Of a DNA stretch of 64,000 nucleotides, positions 1 to 9,721 are shown one piece after another. Each line of letters begins with the position of its first letter. The stretch's first letter is position 1. The position numbers and the translations under genes are program-made. The notes under the pieces were generated by a model. That model ran no database searches. It was not told the origin of the DNA and saw only the letters and a program-made list of their open reading frames with translations. The stretch lies in assembly GCF_030125375.1 (NCBI RefSeq), contig NZ_JASJUU010000001.1, positions 1,037,354 to 1,101,353 on the forward strand, in the 5' to 3' direction. The DNA comes from Pseudoalteromonas umbrosa (GTDB lineage: Bacteria > Pseudomonadota > Gammaproteobacteria > Enterobacterales > Alteromonadaceae).

Positions 1-1889
1 TAATTTATGTAGACGGCCTGCAAATGCAGTTTGGGCACTACAACAACACTCGTACTAACCCATATACACTTGAGCGCGTTGAAATTTTAAAGGGCCCCTC
101 TTCTGTTCTCTATGGTCAAGGTTCAACAGGCGGTATCATAAACTCAGTATCAAAACGTCCGCATAGCGAAACTCAAGGCGAGATCTGGGCTCAAGTTGGT
201 AACTATGATCGCGCACAGCTGGCTGGTGACTACAACACTGCTTTTGGACAAAACGATGAATATCAAGCAAGGTTTGTTGGCGTATATCGCAATAGTGATA
301 CCCAAACAGACTTTGTTGAAGACAATACACTTGTATTTGCACCAAGCTTTGCTTGGGATATAAATCAAGATACTCGCTTAACAATCCTAACCAATATCCA
401 AGAAAATGAGTCAGGCTCTTCAACCCAATTCTTCCCTCACGAAGGCACCATTTTACCAGCACAGTATGGACAAATACCGAGTGAACGTTTTGTGAGCGAG
501 CCAGGTTGGGACAGCTATGATACGGAGCAGTTTGCAATCACAACAATCGTAGAGCACAGTATTTCTGAAGACACGCAAGTTAACTGGTCAACTCGCTACA
601 GTGATAGCTCTTCTGAGTACCGTACTATTTTCTCTTGGCCACCTAAGTTTGAAGCAGATAAACGTTCAATCAACCGTATCTTTAGCATGTCAGATGGCGA
701 ATCAAAGAGCTTGTTAAGTGATATCCAGCTGCATCAGTATATTGAATTCAATGATATAGAAGTAAACATTGTTGCTGGTATTGATTTTCAAGACGCAGAA
801 ACACGCACCAGCCGTTTGCGCGGTGCAGTCTCTTCTGCACTGGATTTATACGACCCAGTCTATGGCTTAAATGACCCATTACCGACAGAAATAAAAGACA
901 TCGCGCCAGAACAATTGAATACTCAACTAGGTGGATATATCCAAGCGACGTTTGAGTACAATAACTTTGTATTAAACACTGCACTACGTCACGACGATCT
1001 CGAACAAAAAACATGGGAAAAAGTAGGTGATGTTGCAAGTTTGTTGCAAGTTAAAAAATCGCAAAGTGCTTTGACCGGCCGAATTGGCGGACTATACCAA
1101 TTTGAAAATGGTATCTCACCTTATGTTAGTTACTCGGAATCATTCCAACCTTTATATGGTTCAAAGCCACAAGGCGGTAGTTTTAAGCCTAAAGAAGGTG
1201 AGCAAATTGAATACGGTGTGAAATATCAGCCTGCTGGCACTGAACACTTAATTACTGCTAGTGTTTTCCATATTACAGATAAAAATCATGTAAGAGAAAT
1301 TTCCCCTCTTGAACATGTACAAGATAGTGAAGTCTCAGTTGATGGCTTTGAGCTTGAAGCTCAATTAGAGTGGGAAAGTTTAGATATATATGCTTCATAT
1401 GCCTACACAGAATCAGAACAAGATACGACTCCGCTATCTGCACAAGAGATCTTTACCCAAGCAGCTACTTTAGCTCAACAGGCTCCTACTCAACAGCAGC
1501 AAATTATGGCTGGTGCAGTATTAAAGGCCGGTACCGATGACGTACCTTTGTCTGCAACTCCTGAGCATTTAGCATCTATATGGGCAACTTATCGTGCAGA
1601 CAACCTATTAGAGGGGCTAAAGTTTGGTGCAGGTATCCGATATGTTGGTAAAACATTTGATGGCAGCCGCTCAGTATCAGTCGGTAGTGTTGAATACCAT
1701 AAAGCACTCACCACTGACAGCTTTACTTTATACGACATGATGGTTGGTTACCAGTTAAACGACTATGAATTAAGCCTTAACATTGACAACTTAACAGACA
1801 AAACAGTCATCACAAGTTGTTTGTACCGAGGCGATTGCTTCTACGGCCAGCGTCGTACTGTCACAGCTAACCTGAAATATCGTTTTTAA
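1..1889 (+). CDS. TonB-dependent siderophore receptor, 5' end outside window
   Basis: Outer-membrane TonB-dependent receptor that would import ferric siderophore or another large metal chelate. The reading frame is open from base 3 (IYVDGLQMQ), so the gene begins upstream and about 628 C-terminal residues are visible. The end of the plug domain is clear: VEILKGPSSVLYGQGSTGG followed by INSVSKRP, the usual plug signature of siderophore receptors. The rest is a beta-barrel with alternating aromatic strands, ending in a terminal aromatic (LKYRF) typical of BAM-inserted porins. The signal peptide and TonB box are not visible. It resembles the ferrichrome/FoxA-like group, but the ligand cannot be read from sequence. 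It is convergent with, and overlaps by 4 bp, the hybrid kinase gene on the other strand. Confidence 0.93.
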   Translation, partial: IYVDGLQMQFGHYNNTRTNPYTLERVEILKGPSSVLYGQGSTGGIINSVSKRPHSETQGEIWAQVGNYDRAQLAGDYNTAFGQNDEYQARFVGVYRNSDTQTDFVEDNTLVFAPSFAWDINQDTRLTILTNIQENESGSSTQFFPHEGTILPAQYGQIPSERFVSEPGWDSYDTEQFAITTIVEHSISEDTQVNWSTRYSDSSSEYRTIFSWPPKFEADKRSINRIFSMSDGESKSLLSDIQLHQYIEFNDIEVNIVAGIDFQDAETRTSRLRGAVSSALDLYDPVYGLNDPLPTEIKDIAPEQLNTQLGGYIQATFEYNNFVLNTALRHDDLEQKTWEKVGDVASLLQVKKSQSALTGRIGGLYQFENGISPYVSYSESFQPLYGSKPQGGSFKPKEGEQIEYGVKYQPAGTEHLITASVFHITDKNHVREISPLEHVQDSEVSVDGFELEAQLEWESLDIYASYAYTESEQDTTPLSAQEIFTQAATLAQQAPTQQQQIMAGAVLKAGTDDVPLSATPEHLASIWATYRADNLLEGLKFGAGIRYVGKTFDGSRSVSVGSVEYHKALTTDSFTLYDMMVGYQLNDYELSLNIDNLTDKTVITSCLYRGDCFYGQRRTVTANLKYRF

Positions 1890-4800
1890 GTAGTTATCTT
1901 TAACTCTGCCTCATTAATTGCAGTGCTAATTAATGAGGCAACACTATTAGCTTCGTGCTCAATGTTGTCCCAGGGTAACTTATCCGCACATTTACTCTCT
2001 AACAACGCAGCTTTTGCAGAAACAGAATTAAAGCCTAGGTAAGCAGCTTGACCTTTTAAAGTATGAGCCTCTCGCCTTGCCTCTTCAAACTTTTTATCTT
2101 CAACCAGTAACCTAAGTCTCTGAGTGAAGTCTGACTGTTTAATGCGGAATTTTTCCACCATCTTTTTATAAAAATCAACATCACCATTTACTTGCTTTAA
2201 ACCCAATTCAAAATCAATTTCGGAATTAAAACCTTCTACTGGCAAGTTTAATTTTGATTCAGACGAGCTTATTAAAGGCTTAACTCCTTCAAATATCATT
2301 TGAAACAGTGTATCAACGTTCAACGGCTTAGCAATAAAACCATTCATTCCGCTCAATTCAATCTTTTTTATATCCTCAGGCATAACATTGGCTGTCAGAG
2401 CGATAATAGGTAGGTCAATAAACCGTTTGTCTTGCCTAATTAACTCAGTGGCTCTATATCCATCCATAATTGGCATTTGGCAGTCCATTAGAATCAAGCC
2501 AATATTTGGTTTCTCCTTAAGCACGCTTATTGCTTCACTACCGTTAGTCGCCGTAACAACTTGTATTCCTATACTCGTTAAGAGTTCTAATGCAATTTCT
2601 AGATTTATATCATTGTCTTCAACCAACAGAATTTCAATATTCTTAATCCGCTCCGCCTGATCCGCATATACTTTTTTATCGATAGTATTGGTCTTTTGCT
2701 GCCTTGCTGATGGTATCCCTTGCTGTCTTAAAATATTCACCGTAAAGTAAAATCGACTGCCAGAACCCAATTCACTTTCAAGGCCAATTTGTCCCCCCAT
2801 CATCGAAACTAAATTACGACAAATCGCTAAACCTAAACCAGTCCCACCAAACTCTCTTGTTGTAGAAATATCAGCTTGGGTAAAAACTGAAAAGAGCTTT
2901 TCCTGTTTATCTTTAGCGATACCAATACCAGTATCGATCACTGACACTAAAAGCATGACTTTAGTATCTGTTAATGTGTCAGCCTCAAGCTTTAGAACGA
3001 CTTTCCCGTTATTTGGCGTGAATTTAACAGCATTGCCCAGTAAGTTAATGAGTATTTGCCCTAAACGTACAGGGTCACCAATTAAAGCCGTAGGCACAGA
3101 GCTAGCAATCTCTATGTAAAAATCAATATCTTTCTCTTGAGCCCGGTCACAAATAATATCACTTGCTAAATCCACAACATCTTCTAAACGAAAAGGTATA
3201 TGCTCAATTTCAAGCTTCCCTGACTCAATTTTTGATATGTCTAAAATGTCGTTAATGATATTCAGTAAACTGTTTGATGCGCGCGTCAACTTTGTTATAT
3301 AGCCTTGTTGCTTTTGAGATAGCGGAGTATCAGACATCAAGCTGCACAAGCCAACTATTGCATTCATAGGCGTGCGAATTTCATGAGACATATTGGCTAA
3401 AAATGTGGATTTTGCAACTGTGGCACTCTGGGCGGCTTTCATTGCCTCTAATAATATTTCTTCTGCTTCTTTTCTTTGGGTAATATCTCTGATGATGGCT
3501 GTGTAATAGCCTTTACCTGCAATGTTTGTTTCTGTCACCGCTAAATCAATTGGAAATTGATTGCCATTTTTCCTCTGTGCAGTCACCTCTCTTTTATTAC
3601 CTATCACATTACGTATACCAGTTTGTTTATACTTTTCAAGGTAGTTATCATGCTCACTTCGTGTTGGTTCTGGCATCAACACTTTCAAATTCTGACCTAA
3701 CACTTCATCTTTGCTATACCCAAATACTTTACTCGCAGAAGGACTAAACTCTTGAATGAATCCTTGAGTGTCAATAACAATGATTGGATCGGCTGCTGTA
3801 TCAACTATTGCACGCATTTTTGCCTCACTCTCAAGCAAAGATAGTTCTTTTTGCTTTAAGTCAGTAACATCCTGCACAATCCCCGTGATCTTTACTTGCT
3901 TACTTAACGAGTCAAATACGTGCTCTGAAACCATGCGGATATAACGCATACTGCCATTTACAATAATGGTATAATTAAAATCCTTAAATTCCTGCTCATG
4001 ATCCAATAAGTCAGCTAGCAACTCATTCTTGTTGTCATCTTTCGGATCTTGACTGCCAAATAGCCATTGGACATGGCCTGCGGTACCTGATTTTTCAATA
4101 CCCAATATTGTTCTTGCTTCATTTGAAAACTCACAAACTCCAGTAGAAAGCTCATAAGACCAATGCCCTAACATAGCCATATTTTGAGCATACTTGTAAT
4201 TCAAATTGGCCTTATTTAGCTCAGACGTTCTCAGCTGAACGCGTTTTTCCAACTGAGACCTGACTTCATCTAATTCATTTATATGTCTTGATACTGCTTC
4301 ACGCATTTGCACGAATGATTTTGCTAAAGCTTGTACTTCCTTTGCGCCTTGCACCTCAATTTTTTTGCCGTAGTCCCCTTTTGCCAACGCCGAGGCTTGC
4401 ACGATAAGCTGTTTAATTGGCTCTACAAAAAAGTGACGTAAAAGCACCATGGTACAAATTATCAATACCAATCCAAGTAATCCAATAAACATCAGTTGAT
4501 GTGTAATAAACTCAGATAAATGTAATCTGTCATAGCTCAAATCGTATTTCAGATAGATAAGTCCTCTTTTACTAGACCGGATTTCACTCTCTGAGGGCCA
4601 TATATAGCTCAAAGTAGCTTCAACCATTTGCTTATCAGGTGAGTAGTGAAACTGAATAGACTTATACATTTGTGTATTTTGAATATCGGCTTTAGACATA
4701 TAAGAAGCAATATCTAGTAAAGGTTTGCCTCTGGTGCTATATCGATTTGACGCCCAGATGATACCTTTATCGTCAGTCACCGCCACATCATCAACCGCAG

Positions 4801-5047
4801 AAATAGTACCGATAATTGATGCTTCATGATTTAAAACATCGTGACCGGACCTAAACACTTCTTGCTCTGCTTTATTCTTTAATGACAGTAACACATAACT
4901 TATTTGAGATAGGCTATTCTCTTCTGCTACATTGCGACTACCAATGTAAGTTAGACTGGCGCCAGTTGTAATAGAAATGATAAAAATCAAAGCAGTGCAC
5001 AATGGCACCCATACGACAATAGAACGCGGTAAGAGTAAATTTTTCAT
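1886..5047 (-). CDS. Hybrid sensor histidine kinase (HAMP-PAS-PAS-HisKA-HATPase-REC-Hpt)
   Basis: Inner-membrane hybrid kinase of 1053 residues carrying a full internal phosphorelay. Order seen: TM1 about 10-32, periplasmic sensor about 33-180, TM2 about 185-205, HAMP about 205-258, coiled coil, a weak PAS about 285-395, a clear PAS about 408-525 (DPIIVIDTQGFI), HisKA with phospho-accepting His555 in NMSHEIRTP, HATPase with DTGIGI and GTGLGL, REC about 805-920 with Asp855 in LILMDCQMP, and Hpt with His995 in AHTLKG. All catalytic residues are present, so it should autophosphorylate and relay to its own Hpt and then to a separate regulator. Its start overlaps the stop of the upstream binding-protein gene by 4 bp (ATGA), so translation is probably coupled. 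This suggests the binding protein feeds the kinase's periplasmic sensor; that link is inference. Confidence 0.93.
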   Translation of the reverse strand: MKNLLLPRSIVVWVPLCTALIFIISITTGASLTYIGSRNVAEENSLSQISYVLLSLKNKAEQEVFRSGHDVLNHEASIIGTISAVDDVAVTDDKGIIWASNRYSTRGKPLLDIASYMSKADIQNTQMYKSIQFHYSPDKQMVEATLSYIWPSESEIRSSKRGLIYLKYDLSYDRLHLSEFITHQLMFIGLLGLVLIICTMVLLRHFFVEPIKQLIVQASALAKGDYGKKIEVQGAKEVQALAKSFVQMREAVSRHINELDEVRSQLEKRVQLRTSELNKANLNYKYAQNMAMLGHWSYELSTGVCEFSNEARTILGIEKSGTAGHVQWLFGSQDPKDDNKNELLADLLDHEQEFKDFNYTIIVNGSMRYIRMVSEHVFDSLSKQVKITGIVQDVTDLKQKELSLLESEAKMRAIVDTAADPIIVIDTQGFIQEFSPSASKVFGYSKDEVLGQNLKVLMPEPTRSEHDNYLEKYKQTGIRNVIGNKREVTAQRKNGNQFPIDLAVTETNIAGKGYYTAIIRDITQRKEAEEILLEAMKAAQSATVAKSTFLANMSHEIRTPMNAIVGLCSLMSDTPLSQKQQGYITKLTRASNSLLNIINDILDISKIESGKLEIEHIPFRLEDVVDLASDIICDRAQEKDIDFYIEIASSVPTALIGDPVRLGQILINLLGNAVKFTPNNGKVVLKLEADTLTDTKVMLLVSVIDTGIGIAKDKQEKLFSVFTQADISTTREFGGTGLGLAICRNLVSMMGGQIGLESELGSGSRFYFTVNILRQQGIPSARQQKTNTIDKKVYADQAERIKNIEILLVEDNDINLEIALELLTSIGIQVVTATNGSEAISVLKEKPNIGLILMDCQMPIMDGYRATELIRQDKRFIDLPIIALTANVMPEDIKKIELSGMNGFIAKPLNVDTLFQMIFEGVKPLISSSESKLNLPVEGFNSEIDFELGLKQVNGDVDFYKKMVEKFRIKQSDFTQRLRLLVEDKKFEEARREAHTLKGQAAYLGFNSVSAKAALLESKCADKLPWDNIEHEANSVASLISTAINEAELKITT

Positions 5048-5997
5048 TGGCTTACAAAGCTATCATCAAAAAGCTTATGTGCTTCAACCGGTTGAGCAAT
5101 TAGGTTCGCCTCATATAAAATTGTATTTAAGCGTTCTACCGTCGCAAATAACTTCCCGTTTTTCCTTAGTAATGTCTGATTTTCTTGCAAATCCGGATAG
5201 TGGATCCCTTGCATTGCCTCATCTAACTGCTCTTGAGAAATTTCCATCCGCTGCGCCATCACTTTTAAGCTTTCAACTTTAGAAGTCTCGATGGTATCGA
5301 GCGCTTTGGATTGTCCATTCACAAGTGTTTGGATAAGGTTTTTATGCTTTTCAAGTGTCTCTTTCCTCGCTACTAATACATCTACTATCGTATTGGGAAT
5401 ATGTGAGCTATCAAATATGACTTTACCGCCAAGTTGTTTTGATTGCGTGGCAACTGGCTCAAAAGTTATCAACGCATCTATATAGCCTTTCGAGAAAGCA
5501 TCTAATTGCTGATTAATTTGAAGGTGTATCAACGTAACATCTTTGATATCGAGCCCACCAGCGAACAAGACCTCGTGTAACATCAATGCACCTAATGCAG
5601 TTTGCTCATACCCAATTGTTTTTCCGTTTAGTTCTGATAGTTCATTAATATCAGGACGTACTATGAGTTGGTCTCCGCCATTTGACACATCCATCACTAA
5701 AAAGACTCTCAAATCAATACCTTCTGCTACGAGCGTCATTGCTTCATCCATAGTAAGTGCAGCGACTTCTAGGCGCTTCAAACGAAACGCTTCCATGACA
5801 TCTGTTGCTGACAGTAACTCTATTAACTTAATGTTGTCAGGCAGCTCACCTAGGTGCCTCGCCAAATATAAAGTCTCGTAACCTGGCCATACATTTGAAC
5901 CTACTCTAATTGTTTTATTATCAAACTTTGAGCATCCAAATTGACTGAGTGAAGCTAAGAAAAAAAATAAAAAACACATAAAGTACTTAAGTTTCAT
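5044..5997 (-). CDS. Periplasmic substrate-binding lipoprotein of the NMT1/SsuA type, paired with the hybrid kinase
   Basis: 317-residue type-2 periplasmic binding protein resembling nitrate/taurine/thiamine-precursor binding proteins: a start like TIRVGSNVWPGYETLYLA, then LNGKTIGYEQTALGALML and IDALITFEPVATQ. The N-terminus has a hydrophobic stretch ending FGCS, an approximate lipobox, so it is probably a lipoprotein. I chose the ATG at 5997 because the signal peptide begins cleanly there; an ATG at 6012 and the longer frame to 6096 are possible. No ABC permease or ATPase gene is nearby. The gene overlaps the hybrid kinase by 4 bp, so it is more likely a ligand receptor for signalling than a transport component (inference). 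Ligand unknown. Confidence 0.85.
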   Translation of the reverse strand: MKLKYFMCFLFFFLASLSQFGCSKFDNKTIRVGSNVWPGYETLYLARHLGELPDNIKLIELLSATDVMEAFRLKRLEVAALTMDEAMTLVAEGIDLRVFLVMDVSNGGDQLIVRPDINELSELNGKTIGYEQTALGALMLHEVLFAGGLDIKDVTLIHLQINQQLDAFSKGYIDALITFEPVATQSKQLGGKVIFDSSHIPNTIVDVLVARKETLEKHKNLIQTLVNGQSKALDTIETSKVESLKVMAQRMEISQEQLDEAMQGIHYPDLQENQTLLRKNGKLFATVERLNTILYEANLIAQPVEAHKLFDDSFVSQ

Positions 5998-6182
5998 CAG
6001 ATTCACTCTCATTTCAATCACCGAATAATTAAAAATAGTGTAGCCCAACTTAAAGGTTATGGTTTTTTCTCCATGCTTTTGGCAAGTTATCACCATTTGA
6101 CCTACGATTATTAGACACAGGCATTGCCATATACACTCTACTCAATTTAGAGTCATCATTGTAAATATAAGGCTTGGTACCA

Positions 6183-7385
6183 TTGACATTAAAAAAACAA
6201 TATAAAGCACTTAACGTGCTTGTAATAGACGATGATGACTTTATTCATGACATGCTCACCCATGAATTTAATCAGCTCGGAGTCGAAAATATCCAAGTCG
6301 AAATAAGTGGAGTTAATGCCCTTAAACGTATCAAAAATGGTGAGTGTTTTGACCTGATAATTATAGATTTAATCATGCCTGATATGGATGGCGTTGAAGT
6401 GCTTCGACACTTGTCAGAGTATAGTTTCAAAGGCGCTGTTATACTGTTAAGTGGTCAAGATCAACGCATCCTAGACACTACAGCTGCGCTTGCTGGTGCT
6501 CAACATATTAGAGTTTTAGGTGCCATCCCTAAACCGATCACCATTGAGGTTTTAAACCAAAAGCTAAATCGGCTTTTTGAGGAGAAAGCACCAGTATTCA
6601 ACCCAATTACCAAGGATATTTGCCTTGAAGAGCTCAAAGAGGCCATAGCCCACGATGAAATTATCCCTTTTTATCAACCACAACTCGACTTTTCAACCGG
6701 GCAACTAAAATCGATAGAAGTACTCGCTAGATGGGCACATCCTAGAAGAGGAATAATTGGCCCCGCATCATTTATTACAATGGCTGAAGAGACTGGTATG
6801 ATTGATGCGATCACCCGAAGTATTTTTCGGCAAGCTCTAAAGCAATTTAAAGAGCTTTCTAATATCTATGGTGAACAATTAAACTTGTCCATAAACCTCT
6901 CCACGGATAGCTTGTGTGCCATTGATTTGCCCGAGCAAATTGAAGACCTCGCAAACATCCATGGTATTCCTTGTAACAGCATTACTTTAGAGTTAACAGA
7001 AAGTCGACTCATACAAAATCTAGTTTCCACCCTTGATGTACTTTTACGACTGAGGTTGAAAGGCTTCGGCTTAAGTATTGACGACTTTGGCACGGGGTAT
7101 TCGAGTTTAGAGCAACTAAAAAAAATACCGTTTACAGAGTTAAAGATAGATCGCCAATTTATCTCTGATGCGACCAATAACAAAACAAGTAAAGCCATCA
7201 TTGAATCAAGTGTGAGTCTTGCGAAAACGCTGAGTATGCATATTGTCGCTGAAGGTGTTGAAACGCAAGCTGATTGGGATCTTGCAAGAGACCTAAAATG
7301 TGACCTCGCACAGGGTTACTTTATATCTAAACCACTCCCTTTTAAAGATTTCGTTCATTGGCTAAACAACCAACTAACACGGTAA
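6183..7385 (+). CDS. Response regulator with EAL c-di-GMP phosphodiesterase domain
   Basis: About 400 residues: an N-terminal REC domain with phospho-acceptor Asp62 (IIIDLIMPD), then an EAL domain from about 145 to the end. The EAL motif itself reads EVLAR (Glu179). The other catalytic elements are present: SINLS, ELTES, IDDFGTGYSS (Asp300-Asp301), KIDRQFI and EGVET. It should hydrolyse c-di-GMP to pGpG in the cytoplasm under phosphorylation control, like RocR/PvrR regulators. No ATG start exists; TTG at 6183 lies 10 bp after AAGG, whereas TTG at 6174 is too close to it. The next gene starts 4 bp after its stop, so the two are co-transcribed. It is divergent from the binding-protein/kinase operon, a plausible source of its phosphoryl groups (inference). 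Confidence 0.92.
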   Translation: MTLKKQYKALNVLVIDDDDFIHDMLTHEFNQLGVENIQVEISGVNALKRIKNGECFDLIIIDLIMPDMDGVEVLRHLSEYSFKGAVILLSGQDQRILDTTAALAGAQHIRVLGAIPKPITIEVLNQKLNRLFEEKAPVFNPITKDICLEELKEAIAHDEIIPFYQPQLDFSTGQLKSIEVLARWAHPRRGIIGPASFITMAEETGMIDAITRSIFRQALKQFKELSNIYGEQLNLSINLSTDSLCAIDLPEQIEDLANIHGIPCNSITLELTESRLIQNLVSTLDVLLRLRLKGFGLSIDDFGTGYSSLEQLKKIPFTELKIDRQFISDATNNKTSKAIIESSVSLAKTLSMHIVAEGVETQADWDLARDLKCDLAQGYFISKPLPFKDFVHWLNNQLTR

Positions 7386-7389
7386 TTAT

Positions 7390-8457
7390 ATGAATAAAAT
7401 ATTAATCGTCGATGACGACGACTTCGCTTTGGAATATCAAATAAATACGCTTTCTGGGCACTATGAAATCGAAACTGCAAGCAGCGGAGAGGCAGCACTT
7501 GAGAGCGTCAACATATTCCAGCCTGATTTGGTCATTATGGATATACAGATGCCCGGAATAAGTGGCTATGAAGCGACCTACTCAATACGTCAAGCTGGTC
7601 ACCAAATACCCATTCTGTTCTTATCCAACTTATGCTCGATTGAAGAAAGGCTCAAAGCGTACGACTCTGGCGGCAATGATTTTATTGCCAAACCTGCCGA
7701 GCCGACTGAACTCATTAAAAAGATCAATACACTACTTTCTTATGCACAACAAACAAGCAGTGATGCAGATGAAATTGCCATTCAGGCTTTATCAGACATC
7801 GCATCTTTAGGCACGATCATTCAGTTTTATAAACAAACTCAACAATGTCGAACATTTAGTCAGCTTGCAAATGCTATTTTTCACACCACTCGTTCATTTG
7901 GGTTGCGTACATCTCTCACTTTTAGAGTCAATCGAGAAGAGATAGTATTTTTTGACAATAAAATACTGAACAACATTGATGTCAGTCTGCTAAGCTCCCT
8001 AAAAAGTGCCAAGCGTATTATGGAGTTTGGTAGCAATCGCGCAGCATTCAATTGGCAATACTGTAGTTTACTGGTTAAAAATATGCCGAGTAACCACAGT
8101 AAAAGTGGCGTTATGAAAGATTATTTGGCTTATCTTATGGATGGGATAGAAAGCTGTATTATCAGGATAATGACAGAAATAAGTTTAAATAATGCACTGA
8201 CTAATTACAAAGATAAGAACGCCGCCATCAAATCTGGCGTAGTTAATATTATTGATAACCTTGAATCAGAACTCAATCAGGTCTTCGCAACTTTTGAGTT
8301 AGGCCATGAGCTTTCACAGCAAACAGAAACACAACTGCTCGCCTTAATTGAGCGCGCTCAGAAAAATGCAGATTCTTTGATGGAAACAAGCTATGAAATA
8401 GAATCTGAATTACAAGATATACTTGAGCACATCAATGATGCCGCTCGCGATGTTTAA
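7390..8457 (+). CDS. Response regulator with unrecognised C-terminal output region (copy A)
   Basis: 355 residues. REC domain about 1-120 with acidic pair DDDD near residue 8, Asp51 in VIMDIQMPG, and Lys in IAKPAEP. Residues about 135-355 match no enzyme or DNA-binding domain I recognise: IQFYKQTQQC, then SFGLRTSLTFR, then SLLVKNMPSN, ending in a helical, possibly coiled-coil tail. The same ordered motifs recur in the regulators at 10536 and 51150, so this is a family-specific output region. The gene follows the REC-EAL gene by 4 bp, so the pair is probably one operon in the c-di-GMP island. Function beyond receiving phosphate is unknown; protein-protein output or a degenerate GAF-like fold are possibilities. 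Confidence 0.85.
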   Translation: MNKILIVDDDDFALEYQINTLSGHYEIETASSGEAALESVNIFQPDLVIMDIQMPGISGYEATYSIRQAGHQIPILFLSNLCSIEERLKAYDSGGNDFIAKPAEPTELIKKINTLLSYAQQTSSDADEIAIQALSDIASLGTIIQFYKQTQQCRTFSQLANAIFHTTRSFGLRTSLTFRVNREEIVFFDNKILNNIDVSLLSSLKSAKRIMEFGSNRAAFNWQYCSLLVKNMPSNHSKSGVMKDYLAYLMDGIESCIIRIMTEISLNNALTNYKDKNAAIKSGVVNIIDNLESELNQVFATFELGHELSQQTETQLLALIERAQKNADSLMETSYEIESELQDILEHINDAARDV

Positions 8458-8584
8458 AATACATTTAACTGAATAGCTTGGGTTTTGTCTGACAATTTAA
8501 AAGTACCGATTACGCTCTGGCTAGTGATATAATAGTCTTTATTGTATTAACGATTCAGAATGAAAACCCATACCCTGTACTGCT

Positions 8585-9616
8585 TTAAGTTTTGTTGCTT
8601 TGATTTATATTACTTTTTAAATAAAGTTCTAACTCCTTATTAGAATCTCTTTCGGAAATGGTGAGCTTTAGAATATTATCAATATCTTCATAGCTGAAGG
8701 CCCCCTGCTTATCTCGAAAATACTGCTGTAGCATTGAAGATAACTTTGCCGTAAAGTGCTCATTTGAACTGCAAAGTGCTAAAGCACGTTGTGTAACATA
8801 CTTCAACTGCTCAGCCATTTCCTGCTCGTTTTGCTTTAATTGAATAATTGCCTTTTCACTTTCTGAACAACGACTTTTGATCCCCTGTGCCAGTTCACTT
8901 ACTTCGATACAGTTACTATCTTTTGCTATTTCAAATTTTTCAGACTCTGGATAATTTTTAATATACAACCCAAGTACTCTTAGTGGCTTAAGCACTTTAT
9001 CTCGAATAGAATAGATCAGCCATACTATCAATATAATATACACGCACTCCAAAATAATGACCGAAGTGGAATGCAAACTTTTTGCTTCGATGTACTCTCT
9101 TGTGCGTTTATTGAGTAGGTATCGCTCCTCTTGCTCAAATGCCAATAAAACCAACTCAATCTCTTCCATTAAATGCCTACCAATATCCGTTTTCACTAAC
9201 TTTTTTGCTTCATTTATAGCGCCTTTTTTGGCAAGCTGGATTGTCTGCTCCAACTCTGAAAACCTTTGGTTTAGGATACCATTCAGTTCATTTAACCTTT
9301 TCTGTTGTGTCGGGTTATCTTTGGTTTTTATTTTTAGCGCCTCAAAGGTATTCAAACTCAGGTTCAGACCTTGGTTATATGGTACTAAATACTCTAGGTC
9401 TTCAGTTAACAAGTAACCTCTTTGTCCAGTTTCAGTACTTTTAACTTGAACTTTAAGTTGGCTAACTAAATCTAGCACTTCATATGTGTGGATTAACCAA
9501 AATTCATGCTCATTCTTATTTGAGTAACTACTTGTAATAATTAATAGATTAACAGTACCAGCAAAAATGCTAAAACTGATAAAGATAACAAGTACACTTT
9601 TTAGGCTGTAATTCAA
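8585..9616 (-). CDS. CHASE3-domain membrane protein without kinase or cyclase output
   Basis: 343 residues. TM1 about 5-28, a periplasmic helical CHASE3 domain about 35-180 with the family signature STETGQRGYLLT, TM2 about 185-205, then a short cytoplasmic part with a HAMP-like stretch and a coiled coil (about 215-280) and no HisKA, GGDEF or methyl-accepting domain. CHASE3 domains normally sit on kinases, so an output-less version probably works by contacting a partner. Start is TTG, supported by GAGGG seven bases upstream. It lies tail-to-tail with the copy A regulator, and the OmpR-type regulator lies just upstream on the same strand (start at 10420). It may be an accessory sensor for one of these (inference). 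Confidence 0.8.
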   Translation of the reverse strand: MNYSLKSVLVIFISFSIFAGTVNLLIITSSYSNKNEHEFWLIHTYEVLDLVSQLKVQVKSTETGQRGYLLTEDLEYLVPYNQGLNLSLNTFEALKIKTKDNPTQQKRLNELNGILNQRFSELEQTIQLAKKGAINEAKKLVKTDIGRHLMEEIELVLLAFEQEERYLLNKRTREYIEAKSLHSTSVIILECVYIILIVWLIYSIRDKVLKPLRVLGLYIKNYPESEKFEIAKDSNCIEVSELAQGIKSRCSESEKAIIQLKQNEQEMAEQLKYVTQRALALCSSNEHFTAKLSSMLQQYFRDKQGAFSYEDIDNILKLTISERDSNKELELYLKSNINQSNKT

Positions 9617-9721
9617 AAGGATACCCTCTTTGCTGTCACATATTCAAAGAGTGTAGACACGATCTGGCAAAAGGACATTAATTAAAGTGGCTTTGCAAAA
9701 AATTAGTAAAGCTCAGCCAAT

